A DNA stretch of 64,000 nucleotides from Segetibacter sp. (GTDB lineage Bacteria > Bacteroidota > Bacteroidia > Chitinophagales > Chitinophagaceae): positions 1 through 64,000 of the forward strand of contig JAQBNO010000048.1 of assembly GCA_028288485.1 (NCBI GenBank), in the 5' to 3' direction. Below, piece by piece: positions 36,426 through 45,387 of this stretch (position 1 is the stretch's first letter; each line of letters begins with the position of its first letter). The position numbers and the translations under genes are program-made. The notes beneath the pieces were generated by a model. The model worked only from the letters and a program-made list of their open reading frames with translations. It was not told the DNA's origin and ran no database searches.

Positions 36426-36700
36426 TTGATGCCTGAACTTTTTTACGCTTTACATATTCAGCCGCTTTGCGAATGATCTCCATTGCCTCAATATCTTCTG
36501 TATTATCAGCTGTAGGTAATTGGTATGCTTTTTTATTTAACTCCTCTAACCTCATTTTCTCTTCTGCTGTAAGCGCTTCTTTTTGTAGCAATACTCTGCG
36601 CTCCTCTAACCACTTTTCAGTTTCAGGCCCTCTTGAGCTGTCAATTCCAAATAAGTCGCTGCTCATTATTTGGTCCACCCGCCAGTTTTGTACAGACTCA
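36418..36700 (-). pseudogene. C-terminal remnant of an AAA/ABC-type ATPase (PtuA-like)
   Basis: Only about 90 residues remain: NWRVDQIMSSDLFGIDSS, a charged helical part with EKWLEERRVLLQKE, and the C-terminal PTADNTEDIEAMEIIRKAAE. This pattern resembles the extreme C-terminus of the SMC-like ATPases paired with HNH proteins in Septu-type systems. No Walker motifs are present. The reading frame stays open upstream to about the stop codon of the Ldh gene (36710), where homology ends, as if a deletion fused the Ldh gene to the ATPase tail. It overlaps the HNH gene by 8 nt, the usual coupling. GTG at 36678 or ATG at 36666 could still start a short product. Confidence 0.6.
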
Positions 36701-36709
36701 GAGTGAATC

Positions 36710-37789
36710 CTACTGCAGCTTCACCCCCATCTTGTCACCAACTCCTTTCAAATCCTCCACCACAGCATTCAACAAAGGAATGCCTTCTTGCCTTCTCCGC
36801 ACTTCCATTTCCCTTTCCACATCTCCGGGTATCAAAACTTTTTCCTGTCCTTTTGCCGGTTTTGCCGATCTAAATCTTCTGATCCAGTTATCCATATGTT
36901 CCATAAACTCTTCCTTTGGCCTGAATGCGTCGACCCGCATGGCGCCAAAAAAATGACCTAATCCTTCGCCCGGCATATTTTGAGGCATGGGCACATAAGC
37001 AGGAAATGGAGGTGCCCATGGACCGTAGCTGGCGCCGCTGAGAACAGCAGAAAATATGTCAACAATACTTCCGAGGGCATAGCCTTTATGACTGCCGTGT
37101 TCCCTGTCGCCACCCAAAGGAAGTAGTGCGCCACCTTCTTTTAATGCGTTTGCATTTGTTGTTGAATGGCCATCTTTGTCCTGTACCCAACCTGCAGGTG
37201 CTTCTGCATTTTTTCTTTGCAGAATTTCTAATTTACCATTTGAGGCTGTTGTTGTTGCAAAATCTGCTACAAAAGGCTGTTCATCGCCTGCAGGAACCGC
37301 AACGGCAATTGGGTTAGTTCCGAGCATTTTTTCTACCGAAAAAGTCGGAGCAACCAACGCACTGGCATTAGTCATTGAAATACCAATCATATGATGTGGC
37401 AAAGCCATCATTGCGTGATAGCCGGCTATTCCATAATGATTACTGTTTTTTACACTTACCCAGCCTGTTCCTACTTTTTCAGCTTTTTCAATAGCTACCT
37501 GCATGGCAAAAGGCGCTACAACCAGCCCTAATCCAGCATCGCCATCTACTACTGCTGTTGAAGGGGTTTCATACACAACCCTTATATTAGGAGTTGCATT
37601 AATTCTTTCTGCTTCCCACAATCGTATATAGCCACTTAACCTTGCTACTCCGTGGCTGTCGACACCGCGAATATCTGCAGACAGTAAAACTTTCGCTGCT
37701 AAATTCGCATGTTCCCCAATACAGCCCATCTTTGAAAATACCTGATGTACAAACTCGAAAAGCTGGTCGTATGTAAATATTGTTGTCAT
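36710..37789 (-). CDS. Ldh-family malate/L-lactate/ureidoglycolate dehydrogenase
   Basis: NAD(P)-dependent oxidoreductase of the Ldh2/YlbC fold, which is unrelated to classical lactate dehydrogenase; 359 aa from ATG 37789 (MTTIFTYDQLF). Family segments are DIRGVDSHGVARLSGY, VVDGDAGLGLVV, the catalytic-region NSNHYGIAGYHAM, GTNPIAVAVPA and the glycine-rich GGDREHGSHKGYALG. Members oxidise malate, lactate, ureidoglycolate or sugar acids, so the substrate is open. An in-frame extension to 38014 crosses a repeat copy and is not credible. Its stop codon is only about 30 nt from the decayed ATPase remnant. Confidence 0.88.
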   Translation of the reverse strand: MTTIFTYDQLFEFVHQVFSKMGCIGEHANLAAKVLLSADIRGVDSHGVARLSGYIRLWEAERINATPNIRVVYETPSTAVVDGDAGLGLVVAPFAMQVAIEKAEKVGTGWVSVKNSNHYGIAGYHAMMALPHHMIGISMTNASALVAPTFSVEKMLGTNPIAVAVPAGDEQPFVADFATTTASNGKLEILQRKNAEAPAGWVQDKDGHSTTNANALKEGGALLPLGGDREHGSHKGYALGSIVDIFSAVLSGASYGPWAPPFPAYVPMPQNMPGEGLGHFFGAMRVDAFRPKEEFMEHMDNWIRRFRSAKPAKGQEKVLIPGDVEREMEVRRRQEGIPLLNAVVEDLKGVGDKMGVKLQ

Positions 37790-37904
37790 AATGTAGTTTT
37801 CCTCGTAGCCACACCTCTTTTCACACGCATTGGTGCTGGTGATTATTTCACTGCATGCTGCCATCTTGGTATCCACCAAAATAGGTGGAATAGAGTTCTT
37901 AAAA

Positions 37905-37926
37905 GCACAAGAGTGCGACGCAACGG
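37905..37926 (+). repeat. CAACGATG-family repeat, short copy, diverged end
   Basis: Reads GCACAAGAGTGCGAC then GCAACGG. The CAACGG end is nearer to the CAACCGG form. It lies upstream of the Ldh gene, antisense to it. Confidence 0.65.
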
Positions 37927-38027
37927 CTGTTGCAGGATGATTTGTTGCCGGGGCAACAAATTTTTCCCGGGCTAAAAATAACAGCGCCAACCCGAAAAGG
38001 GCTGGCGGCTGCATTGTTTTTAAATAG

Positions 38028-40238
38028 TTATTTGGCTAGCGACATACTTGCCGGCCCATCTATAGCGGTAATACCAAATTTAGGATTAGGCCTGCTCCCC
38101 ATTTTTATTTCGAGGATGCCACCCACCATAATATCGTGGTGCGTAATGAAACTTTTAGTATAAGGCTTGGCATTTAAAGTAATCGATTGAATGTATTTGT
38201 TTGTAGCACTATTATCAAGAACATTTATACGGAAAGTACTGCCCGAAGGCAATAGAATGATACACTGGTCAACCAGGGGGCTTCCAAATACGTACTCGCC
38301 GCTTGCAGGATTTACCGGGTAAAAACCAATAGCACTGAAAATATACCAGGCACTCATTTGCCCGCAATCTTCGTTTCCCACTAGCCCATCTGGCGTATTG
38401 TTGTAAAACTTCGACATTATTTCCCTCACCCTGTCGGCAGTCTTCCACGGCTTTTGTAAATACGAATACATATAAGCAATATGATGACTTGGCTCGTTTC
38501 CATGCGCATATTGGCCAATTAAACCCGAAACATCGGGAGGCGTATTTCCGGTCATTTTGCTCGAAACCGTAAATAAAGAATCCAATTTATTTTCAAGACC
38601 ATCAGGAGTTGAATATATTTTCCTTAAACCTTCTACATCGTGGGGTACGAAAAAATTGTGCTGCCAGGCATTCCCTTCAGTGTAAGGACTAGGGATTGTT
38701 GCTTCATACGGGTCGAAGGGCCTTACCCACCTGCCATTCGTGTTTCTCCCCCTAAAGAAGCCTGTTTTTTCATCGTACACATTTTTCCAATACCCCGCTC
38801 TTCTTGTAAAAGAGGCGGTGTCTTCATACTTCTTTAACTTCTTCGCGACCTGCAATATGCACCAGTCGTCGTAAGCATATTCCTGGGTAATCGTTACACT
38901 TTCAACCATTTTATCCGCGGGAATAAATCCAAAGTTCCGGTATAGCTCGGTGCCACGAATGTTTTGCATAGCGCTTCGCCGCATCGCTTTATACGCTTTT
39001 TCGTAATCAAAGCCGCGAATATTCTTCATGATGGCATCCGCTACTACCGGAACGGCATGGTAGCCGGTCATAGTATTGGTTTCGTTGAAATGGAGGTCCC
39101 AGACCGGCAGGTAACCATATTGGTCGTAAAAAGCAAGAAAGCTGTTTACCAGGGAGGGTACCATTTCGGTTTGGGTAATGGTGAGCAAAGGGTTAGCGGC
39201 CCTGAAGGTGTCCCACAAAGAGTTAACCGATAATACCATTTTACCATTATACACCTCGCCCTTCACGCCCTTATAATTACCGTAGCGGTCGCTGAAAATT
39301 GTTGGAGCGAGATAAGTGTGATAAAGAGAGGTATAGAATATTTGCTTTGTCTTTTTATCTGCGGTGTTGATTTGTAATTTCCTTAATTCTCTTTCCCAAA
39401 GGTCGGCGGCACTTCTTCTAACCAGGTTAAAATCCCAGGTACGAATTTCGTTCAGGCTTTCAACAGCACCTTCAAAATCGGCAAAGCTGAGGCCCACTTT
39501 CATCATAATTGCTTCGCCAGCTTTCGTATCGAAGTTTAAATAAGCAAGAACGTCTCTGCCCGTATATTCAGCCTGTTCTCTTTTTTTCTTGTCCACAAAA
39601 ACGGTGGTACTTTTTACAGGCTTACTTAATCTTACCGCAAAATATACTTTTTGGTATTTGGCCCAGCCGGTAGAAAAACGATAACCAACAAAGGTGCTGT
39701 CGTCTATTTTCCTGAAATAACTTTCTGTGGTTTTGTCGCTATTTATTGCAAATCCCAGGTTAAATCTTATCGTTGAACTGGTACTGGCGGGGAAGGCGTA
39801 ACGGTGCATTGCACAACGAAGAGAAGCAGTCATTTCAGCATAAACACTAAAATCGCGTAAACGAACGCCGTAAAAACCGGGGCTTGCCCGTTCTTCGCTA
39901 TGGGCAAAACCGCTTCTTACGATCGCAGTATCGGGTGTACCTACCATTGGCATAACAGAAATATCACATAAGTCGCCAATTCCGGTACCGCTTAAGTGGG
40001 TATGACTGAACCCTGCAATTGAAGTATCAGCGTAATTGTAGCCGCTGCTCCAGTCCCAGCCCTGGGTTCCATTGTCAGGACCAACCTGAACCATTCCAAA
40101 AGGCAATGTAGCTCCGGGGTAAGTATGTCCGTGACCTCCTGTTCCTATAAAAGGGTTCACAAAATCCACCAGTCTCTGCCCTATGCCCCCCATTACAAAA
40201 CACAACAAAAGACCGGGAATCAAAAAAACTTTTTTCAT
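38028..40238 (-). CDS. Secreted GH92 family alpha-mannosidase
   Basis: Calcium-dependent exo-alpha-mannosidase family GH92 (mostly alpha-1,2), 736 aa with a signal peptide (about 1-20). The N-terminal beta-sandwich opens with VDFVNPFIGTGGHGHTYPGA, and the (alpha/alpha)6 catalytic domain carries the signatures GNEPSHHIAYMYSY (acid Glu) and LVGNEDCGQMSAWYIFSA (catalytic base Asp). Length is normal. GH92 enzymes trim mannose side chains of yeast mannan or N-glycans and combine with GH76 endo-mannanases such as the one at 26208. The gene is monocistronic, placed after the terminator of ssb. Confidence 0.94.
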   Translation of the reverse strand: MKKVFLIPGLLLCFVMGGIGQRLVDFVNPFIGTGGHGHTYPGATLPFGMVQVGPDNGTQGWDWSSGYNYADTSIAGFSHTHLSGTGIGDLCDISVMPMVGTPDTAIVRSGFAHSEERASPGFYGVRLRDFSVYAEMTASLRCAMHRYAFPASTSSTIRFNLGFAINSDKTTESYFRKIDDSTFVGYRFSTGWAKYQKVYFAVRLSKPVKSTTVFVDKKKREQAEYTGRDVLAYLNFDTKAGEAIMMKVGLSFADFEGAVESLNEIRTWDFNLVRRSAADLWERELRKLQINTADKKTKQIFYTSLYHTYLAPTIFSDRYGNYKGVKGEVYNGKMVLSVNSLWDTFRAANPLLTITQTEMVPSLVNSFLAFYDQYGYLPVWDLHFNETNTMTGYHAVPVVADAIMKNIRGFDYEKAYKAMRRSAMQNIRGTELYRNFGFIPADKMVESVTITQEYAYDDWCILQVAKKLKKYEDTASFTRRAGYWKNVYDEKTGFFRGRNTNGRWVRPFDPYEATIPSPYTEGNAWQHNFFVPHDVEGLRKIYSTPDGLENKLDSLFTVSSKMTGNTPPDVSGLIGQYAHGNEPSHHIAYMYSYLQKPWKTADRVREIMSKFYNNTPDGLVGNEDCGQMSAWYIFSAIGFYPVNPASGEYVFGSPLVDQCIILLPSGSTFRINVLDNSATNKYIQSITLNAKPYTKSFITHHDIMVGGILEIKMGSRPNPKFGITAIDGPASMSLAK

Positions 40239-40257
40239 TTATAACTATTAATCTAAG

Positions 40258-40299
40258 TGCAAATTAAAAGAGGATGGGCCAAAAAAGCTCCATCCCCTT
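40258..40299 (-). terminator. Rho-independent terminator of ssb
   Basis: On the minus strand, AAGGGGATGG pairs with CCATCCTCTT (one G-T wobble) around a T-rich loop and is followed by TTAATTT. It separates ssb from the GH92 gene. Confidence 0.6.
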
Positions 40300-40330
40300 G
40301 AAAATCTTATCTATTTTAAGGTAAGACTCA

Positions 40331-40789
40331 CTAAAAAGGAAGATCGTCGGAAGGTTCGGTAATTTCATTAGCCGCTACCCCCTGTTGTGAAGAAGGCTGG
40401 TTGTAAGATGGCTGGTTATACGATGGCTGCTGATTTTGCTGGTACGAGCCGCTGCCTGATTCGCCCCCTTCGCCGCGGCCACCTAATAATTGCACCGAAC
40501 TAACGCGCAAACTTAAAGATGAGCCTTGTCCGCCATCTTTTGTCGTGTAACTCCTTATATCCGGCTGACCTTCAGCATACACCATCGTACCTTTTTTCAG
40601 GTAGGGCGCTACCGCAGTGCGGTCTGTCCAATAGGCACACTCCACCCACACGGTTTTATCTTTTTGAACACCTTGCGCATCTTTAAATTTTTCGGTGTGT
40701 GCCACACTGAAGTTAATTACGTTTTTGCCATTCACATTATTTACCACACAGTCTTTTCCCAAATTCCCAATTATCTGAAGCTTAATCAT
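40331..40789 (-). CDS. ssb: Single-stranded DNA-binding protein
   Basis: OB-fold SSB of 152 aa acting in replication, repair and recombination. The OB domain (about 1-108) has MIKLQIIGNLGKDCVVN, NFSVAHTEKFKD, WVECAYW and GTMVYAEGQPDIRSY. A Gly/Gln/Ser-rich linker with YNQPSYNQPS repeats follows, and the acidic tip DDLPF recruits partner proteins. Length and tail are normal for a tetrameric SSB. Bacteroidota often carry several ssb genes, and this one stands alone rather than beside mutY or rpsF. A terminator follows. An upstream spacer with a repeat separates it from divergent mnmA. Confidence 0.95.
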   Translation of the reverse strand: MIKLQIIGNLGKDCVVNNVNGKNVINFSVAHTEKFKDAQGVQKDKTVWVECAYWTDRTAVAPYLKKGTMVYAEGQPDIRSYTTKDGGQGSSLSLRVSSVQLLGGRGEGGESGSGSYQQNQQPSYNQPSYNQPSSQQGVAANEITEPSDDLPF

Positions 40790-40952
40790 ATGGAGAGGTT
40801 TTAATAATAGTATCAGGCAAAATAAGCGAAAAAGTTTTAGAAATGGAATGGGGTAAGGCCGCGGGTGGATAAATAGATTACAACGTTAGGTTTCATTCTA
40901 TTGCCATCTGGTTAAGTACGTTTTGCGGATAAGCATTAGTGCCTTTACTCGT

Positions 40953-40976
40953 CATCGTTGTGTCACTCACTGGTAC
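40953..40976 (-). repeat. CAACGATG-family repeat, short copy
   Basis: The minus strand reads GTACCAGTGAGTGAC then ACAACGATG, 22 or more of 24 identical to the copy at 48963..48986. Confidence 0.8.
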
Positions 40977-41140
40977 TAACACACCGATTGGGAGCAATTA
41001 TAAGACATTTATTTGCGTAAATTCATTGCTTACACAGGATGAGGTAGTATATCATAACAGATTTTCTTATTTATTCCTTAAATAACCGCTTTATTGCAAT
41101 ACCGTGACGTTGTAACATCCTATAATAAAATCTGTTATAG

Positions 41141-41148
41141 TAATTTTG
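41141..41148 (+). promoter_or_regulatory. Candidate -7 box of mnmA
   Basis: TAATTTTG matches TAnnTTTG and lies 19 nt before the mnmA start. It abuts the right arm of the inverted repeat ending at 41138. No clear -33 element at 17-23 nt was found. Confidence 0.4.
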
Positions 41149-41167
41149 CCGGCTAAAGTTTTTATTA

Positions 41168-42268
41168 ATGAGCCGTAAAGGAAAGGTTTTGGTAGCAATG
41201 AGTGGCGGTATCGATAGTACCGTTACGGCTCTCATGCTGCACCACGAGGGTTATGAGGTTATTGGTATCACCATGAAAACATGGGACTATGCCAGCGCTG
41301 GGAGTAGCAAAAAAGAAACCGGCTGTTGCAACCTCGACAGTTTCAACGATGCACGTGCTGCCGCAGTTCACCATGGGTTCCCACATTTTATTTTAGATAT
41401 ACGTGAAGAGTTTGGGGGATTTGTAATCGAAAATTTTGTTGATGAGTACCTTGCCGGACGTACTCCCAACCCGTGCGTAATGTGCAATACGCATATTAAA
41501 TGGCGTGCTTTACTTAAAAGGGCGAATGCTTTGGGCTGCGATTATATTGCAACCGGCCATTATGCAAAGGTGAGGATGCATGATAATGGGCGATACGTTA
41601 TAAGTAAAGGAAAAGATGAGACTAAAGACCAGAGTTATGTGCTTTGGGGACTTGACCAGGAATTACTGAGCCGTACAATAATGCCGTTGGGTGTGTACCA
41701 TAAGACAGAGATCAGGCAGATGGCGCACGATATGGGGTATCCGGAATTGGCAAAGAAAAGCGAGAGCTACGAAATTTGTTTTGTTCCGGATAATGACTAC
41801 CGCGGCTTTCTGAAAAGAAAAGTGGAAGGACTTGAAGAAAAAGTAGCAGGCGGGAATTTTATAAACAAGGAAGGAAAGATTTTGGGTAAACATAAAGGCT
41901 ATCCTTTTTATACGATTGGGCAAAGAAAAGGCCTGGAAGTAGCCATGGGAAGACCGGTTTTTGTAACCAAAATAATTCCTGAAAGTAATACAGTTGTTTT
42001 AGGTGATGCAGAAGACCTGGACGAAAACAGCATGAAAGTCATCAAGCTGAATATGGGGAAATATGAAACAATCACTCCCGGAATGGAAGCTATCGGGAAA
42101 ATAAGGTATAAAGACAGCGGGAGCCTTTGCAATATTTACCCTGAAGATGACGGGGTAAGAGCCGAATTTTACGAAAATGTGAAAGGTATTGCACCGGGGC
42201 AGAGTGCTGTTTTCTATGACGGTGATGATGTAATTGCCGGCGGCATTATTCAAAGAAGCAGGGTGTGA
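41168..42268 (+). CDS. mnmA: tRNA-specific 2-thiouridylase MnmA
   Basis: Installs the 2-thio group on U34 of tRNA-Lys, -Glu and -Gln using ATP and relayed sulfur. It has the PP-loop SGGIDS at residues 12-17, the two catalytic cysteines C103 (NPCVMCNTHIKW) and C204 (YEICFVPD), the FLDFK-like tRNA contacts, and the C-terminal beta-barrel with VTKIIPESNTVVLGD. 366 aa, normal length. The start codon ATG at 41168 fits the SRKGKVLVAMSGG start. Probably a single-gene transcript, with a candidate promoter box 19 nt upstream. Confidence 0.96.
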   Translation: MSRKGKVLVAMSGGIDSTVTALMLHHEGYEVIGITMKTWDYASAGSSKKETGCCNLDSFNDARAAAVHHGFPHFILDIREEFGGFVIENFVDEYLAGRTPNPCVMCNTHIKWRALLKRANALGCDYIATGHYAKVRMHDNGRYVISKGKDETKDQSYVLWGLDQELLSRTIMPLGVYHKTEIRQMAHDMGYPELAKKSESYEICFVPDNDYRGFLKRKVEGLEEKVAGGNFINKEGKILGKHKGYPFYTIGQRKGLEVAMGRPVFVTKIIPESNTVVLGDAEDLDENSMKVIKLNMGKYETITPGMEAIGKIRYKDSGSLCNIYPEDDGVRAEFYENVKGIAPGQSAVFYDGDDVIAGGIIQRSRV

Positions 42269-42480
42269 ATGGTGAATGGTCAATCGTGAAACGTAAATGT
42301 GAAACGCGAAAAAGTTCAAATGTTCAAACCTCGAAAATGTACAGGTGGTTTTGGAACAGAAATATTAGTGCAAAGTCGAGCGGTTTTCCACTCATTGATC
42401 GGATGAGGTTTCTGACATGAAAAACACGTGTTGGCTTCCGAATCTCTCGTTTTAAAACTTTTACAATTTGCAATAGTGTT

Positions 42481-42516
42481 CAAGCCGCTGTAATATCGAG
42501 CGGCTTGCTTCGTTTT
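42481..42516 (+). terminator. Hairpin terminator in the mnmA-lipoprotein spacer
   Basis: A perfect 9-bp stem CAAGCCGCT/AGCGGCTTG (42481..42489 with 42499..42507) is followed by CTTCGTTTTTG. It probably ends transcription running on from mnmA, 213 nt downstream of its stop. The preceding stretch 42270..42340 is a degenerate GTGAAACGT-type short-period repeat. Confidence 0.6.
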
Positions 42517-42567
42517 TGAAAGGGAAATCTATATTAGAAACTATTACCTTACAGTTGAATTTACCGA

Positions 42568-43317
42568 ATGAAAAAAATATTTTCTTCTTCAATTGTTGCA
42601 GTTTTGCTTATAGTCGTTTTCGTGGGCTGCAAAAAGGAATCTGAAACTTTAAACGCGGCTTCCTTAAGCGATTATTTTCCATTACAAACGGGCAAATCTT
42701 ATTTATACCGGATGGACTCTACGGTGCTTGCCTCGTTTGGAACTTCGCTCGTTGTAAAAAGCTACCAGGCTAAAGACAGCATCGAATCGACTTTTACTGA
42801 CAACGAGGGACGGCTTTCTTACCGCATATTCCGGTTTACAAGGGATACTGCCGGGGTACAACCATGGCGTTTTATTGCTACTTATGTGGCCACTCCAACG
42901 TTTGAACAAGCGGAGTATGTAGATAACAACTTAAGATTTCTAAAACTTCATGCCCCCGTCACTGAAGGTTATACCTGGAAGGCGCACTCGTTTATTGATA
43001 CAAAATCTTTGAACACGACTGTCGGTTATTTGGACGAATGGGAGTATGAATACCGCGACGTAGGAAGCAGTTACAAAGTCTTTAATACTACTTACGACAG
43101 CACCGTCACTGTTTCTCAACAGGATGAAACTACACCTCCCGGTCCGTTTGACCGAAACAATTATCAACAAAGAAACTACGGGATTGAAGTGTATGCAAAA
43201 GGCATCGGGATGGTGTATAAGGAGTTTTTGCACTGGACGTGGCAAACAACCCCTGCACCTGCTAAATATGAAGACGGCAGCTATGGGGTAAAACTCAGGC
43301 TGATCAGTCATAATTAA
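42568..43317 (+). CDS. Lipoprotein of unknown function
   Basis: 249 aa with a lipoprotein signal peptide (MKKIFSSSIVAVLLIVVFVG, lipidated Cys21) followed by KKES. Mature part: SLSDYFPLQTGKSYLYRMDS, a pattern seen in many uncharacterised Bacteroidota lipoproteins, then mainly beta strands with many aromatic residues. No catalytic motif was recognised. Expected at the outer or inner membrane. The next gene, a T9SS-secreted subtilase, starts 51 nt after its stop on the same strand, so the two are probably one operon. Confidence 0.8.
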   Translation: MKKIFSSSIVAVLLIVVFVGCKKESETLNAASLSDYFPLQTGKSYLYRMDSTVLASFGTSLVVKSYQAKDSIESTFTDNEGRLSYRIFRFTRDTAGVQPWRFIATYVATPTFEQAEYVDNNLRFLKLHAPVTEGYTWKAHSFIDTKSLNTTVGYLDEWEYEYRDVGSSYKVFNTTYDSTVTVSQQDETTPPGPFDRNNYQQRNYGIEVYAKGIGMVYKEFLHWTWQTTPAPAKYEDGSYGVKLRLISHN

Positions 43318-43368
43318 AGGCGATGGTGGAATGAGTGTGAATATTAGCGTAACGATTAATCGGGTTGA

Positions 43369-45303
43369 ATGAAAAAGTATTTCCTTGCAATTTTCTTAGT
43401 TTCCTTTATTTTAAAAGCAAATGCGCAGTATCCAAAGCTCATTGTTCAGCTAGCTGACAAGAACAGGAGTAATTATACTTTACAAAACCCTGCTCAATAT
43501 CTATCTCAAAGAGCCATTGAAAGACGCGGCCGCTATAATATTCCAATAGACAGTACCGACCTTCCTGTAAATGAGAGCTACCTGGACAGCTTTCTACTTG
43601 CGGGCAATGTAACGGTCCTGAGCACTTCTAAATGGCTCAACCATGTATTAATTGAAACAACCGACCGCGCCGCTATTCGTAAAATATTATCTTATCCGTT
43701 TGTAAAGTCGGCGAAGGAAATCGGAAACAGGATGTCAAATAATGGCCGGACCACAAAAATTAAAAAACTCAGGAACCCGGGAAACACAGGTTCCTCTACA
43801 CGTGCATCTCGAACTGCGGCAGATACTTATGATTATGGCAGGAATTACAACCAGGTGCATATTCACGAAGGCGAATATTTGCATAACAAGGGCTTTCGTG
43901 GAGAAAAAATGCAGATAGCGGTTCTGGATGCAGGTTTCTATCAATACAAAACCATAACAGCATTCGATAGCATCAGGGTTAACGGACAAGTTTTAGGTGA
44001 ACGCGATTTTGTAACATTCGACAATAGCGTGAACGAAGATGATGCGCATGGCATGTATTGCCTGAGTGTTTTATCAGCCAATTGGCCGGGACGAATGGTC
44101 GGAACCGCCCCTAAAGCAAATTATTGGCTGGTACGAACAGAAAACGCTGGCAGTGAATACCCGGTTGAAGAACATAACTGGGTTGCAGGTGCAGAATTTG
44201 CCGACAGTAGCGGTGCCGACCTGGTATCTTCTTCTGTGGGTTATTACGAATTTGATGACCCTGCTTTTAATCACAGCTATTCAGAGTTTTATAAAAATGC
44301 TGCAATTGTTTCAAAAGGTGCGGCAATAGCGGTGAGAAAAGGGATGATTGTGACCAACAGCGCGGGCAACGAAGGTGAAAATAATTGGAAGTACCTCATA
44401 TTTCCTGCTGATGTTGATAGTGTATGCACTGTTGGTGCGGCAAATACTGCCGGCGAAATTGCAGGGTTCAGCAGCTCTGGTTACGAGGGCAAAATGAAAC
44501 CAAACATTGTCTCGGTGGGGCTCGGAACTGTTGTGGCAGGTGTAAACAACCAGCCTACCTCATCAAACGGAACCTCGTTTTCAAACCCTAATATCGCAGG
44601 ATTGATTGCGTGCCTCTGGCAAGCCTTCCCGAAGTTGAATAACATGAAGATATTGGACGCAGTATATAAAAGCGCCAACAGGTATAATGCACCCGACAAT
44701 CGTTACGGTTTTGGAATTCCAAATTTCAGAACTGCATATCAGCTGCTCAAACACGAGGAAAACACGGCACTGTATGGCAGTGAATGGCTTTTTGTTACCC
44801 CCAATCTCTTTACAACCAGCATCAATGCAAAATTTCTTGGGCGGGTGGACGGGCCAGCGCGTCTTGAATTGCTGAATAGCTTAGGCAACGTAATAACCAC
44901 TCAAAATTTTATTACCGAAAAGGAAGAATTATACAATTATACATTCGCTAATACCGGAACCCTGCCCGCCGGTTTTTATACCATAAAATATACTGACAAC
45001 ACAACAACAAGATCCATTAGAGTACAAAAAGGTAATATATTTGAAAGAGACTGGCTGGTAGTCGCTCCTAATCCTTTTATAAACGATGTAGCCGTCAACC
45101 TGAGGGCGCCGGAAACCGGTGAAATAAACCTGCGGTTAGTTGATGCAAAGGGAAGTGTAGTGGATATGATCACTAAGCAGGCTACACAAAATGAAGCTAT
45201 CTTTTTTCGCTTCAATAATGTTTCAAAACTACAGGCGGGAGTTTATTTCCTGGAATACCAAAGCAAAACACAAAAGCGAACAATTAAATTATTAAAGGGA
45301 TAA
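43369..45303 (+). CDS. Secreted S8 subtilisin-like protease with T9SS sorting domain
   Basis: Extracellular or cell-surface serine protease, 644 aa. It has a signal peptide (1-20, ending KANAQ), a prodomain (about 21-150), and the S8 catalytic domain with triad Asp187 (AVLDAGF), His227 (DAHGMYCLS), Ser403 (SSNGTSFSNP) and oxyanion Asn334 (TNSAGNEG). The C-terminus (about 560-644, from WLVVAPNPFINDV to KRTIKLLKG) is a type A sorting domain for type IX secretion. The first motif is DAGF rather than the usual DSGV/DTGI, and HGMYCLS replaces HGTHVAG. These are shared by a Bacteroidota subgroup, so it is probably active. The upstream lipoprotein may be its partner. Confidence 0.92.
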   Translation: MKKYFLAIFLVSFILKANAQYPKLIVQLADKNRSNYTLQNPAQYLSQRAIERRGRYNIPIDSTDLPVNESYLDSFLLAGNVTVLSTSKWLNHVLIETTDRAAIRKILSYPFVKSAKEIGNRMSNNGRTTKIKKLRNPGNTGSSTRASRTAADTYDYGRNYNQVHIHEGEYLHNKGFRGEKMQIAVLDAGFYQYKTITAFDSIRVNGQVLGERDFVTFDNSVNEDDAHGMYCLSVLSANWPGRMVGTAPKANYWLVRTENAGSEYPVEEHNWVAGAEFADSSGADLVSSSVGYYEFDDPAFNHSYSEFYKNAAIVSKGAAIAVRKGMIVTNSAGNEGENNWKYLIFPADVDSVCTVGAANTAGEIAGFSSSGYEGKMKPNIVSVGLGTVVAGVNNQPTSSNGTSFSNPNIAGLIACLWQAFPKLNNMKILDAVYKSANRYNAPDNRYGFGIPNFRTAYQLLKHEENTALYGSEWLFVTPNLFTTSINAKFLGRVDGPARLELLNSLGNVITTQNFITEKEELYNYTFANTGTLPAGFYTIKYTDNTTTRSIRVQKGNIFERDWLVVAPNPFINDVAVNLRAPETGEINLRLVDAKGSVVDMITKQATQNEAIFFRFNNVSKLQAGVYFLEYQSKTQKRTIKLLKG

Positions 45304-45345
45304 AAGGCATTTATGGGCCAGGCAGCAGGTATTTATCAAGCTTTT

Positions 45346-45365
45346 GTTGCGTCGCACACTTATAC
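45346..45365 (-). repeat. CAACGATG-family repeat, partial copy
   Basis: The minus strand reads GTATAAGTGTGCGACGCAAC. It lies between two convergent stop codons (45303 and 45388) and fills most of that gap. Confidence 0.7.
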
Positions 45366-45387
45366 AGTAACAAGAAAATCAGCTCCT

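Larger units (their letters stand above)
40790..41167. other. Divergent spacer between ssb and mnmA
   Basis: 378 bp. It holds a CAACGATG-family copy (40953..40976), a separated 12-bp inverted repeat ATAACAGATTTT/AAAATCTGTTAT (41054..41065 with 41127..41138), and a candidate -7 box for mnmA at 41141. Confidence 0.6.

Noticed and set aside
37790-38014. N-terminal extension of the Ldh-family gene
   Set aside because: The extra 75 codons cross a repeat copy and precede the family-typical MTTIFTYDQLF start.
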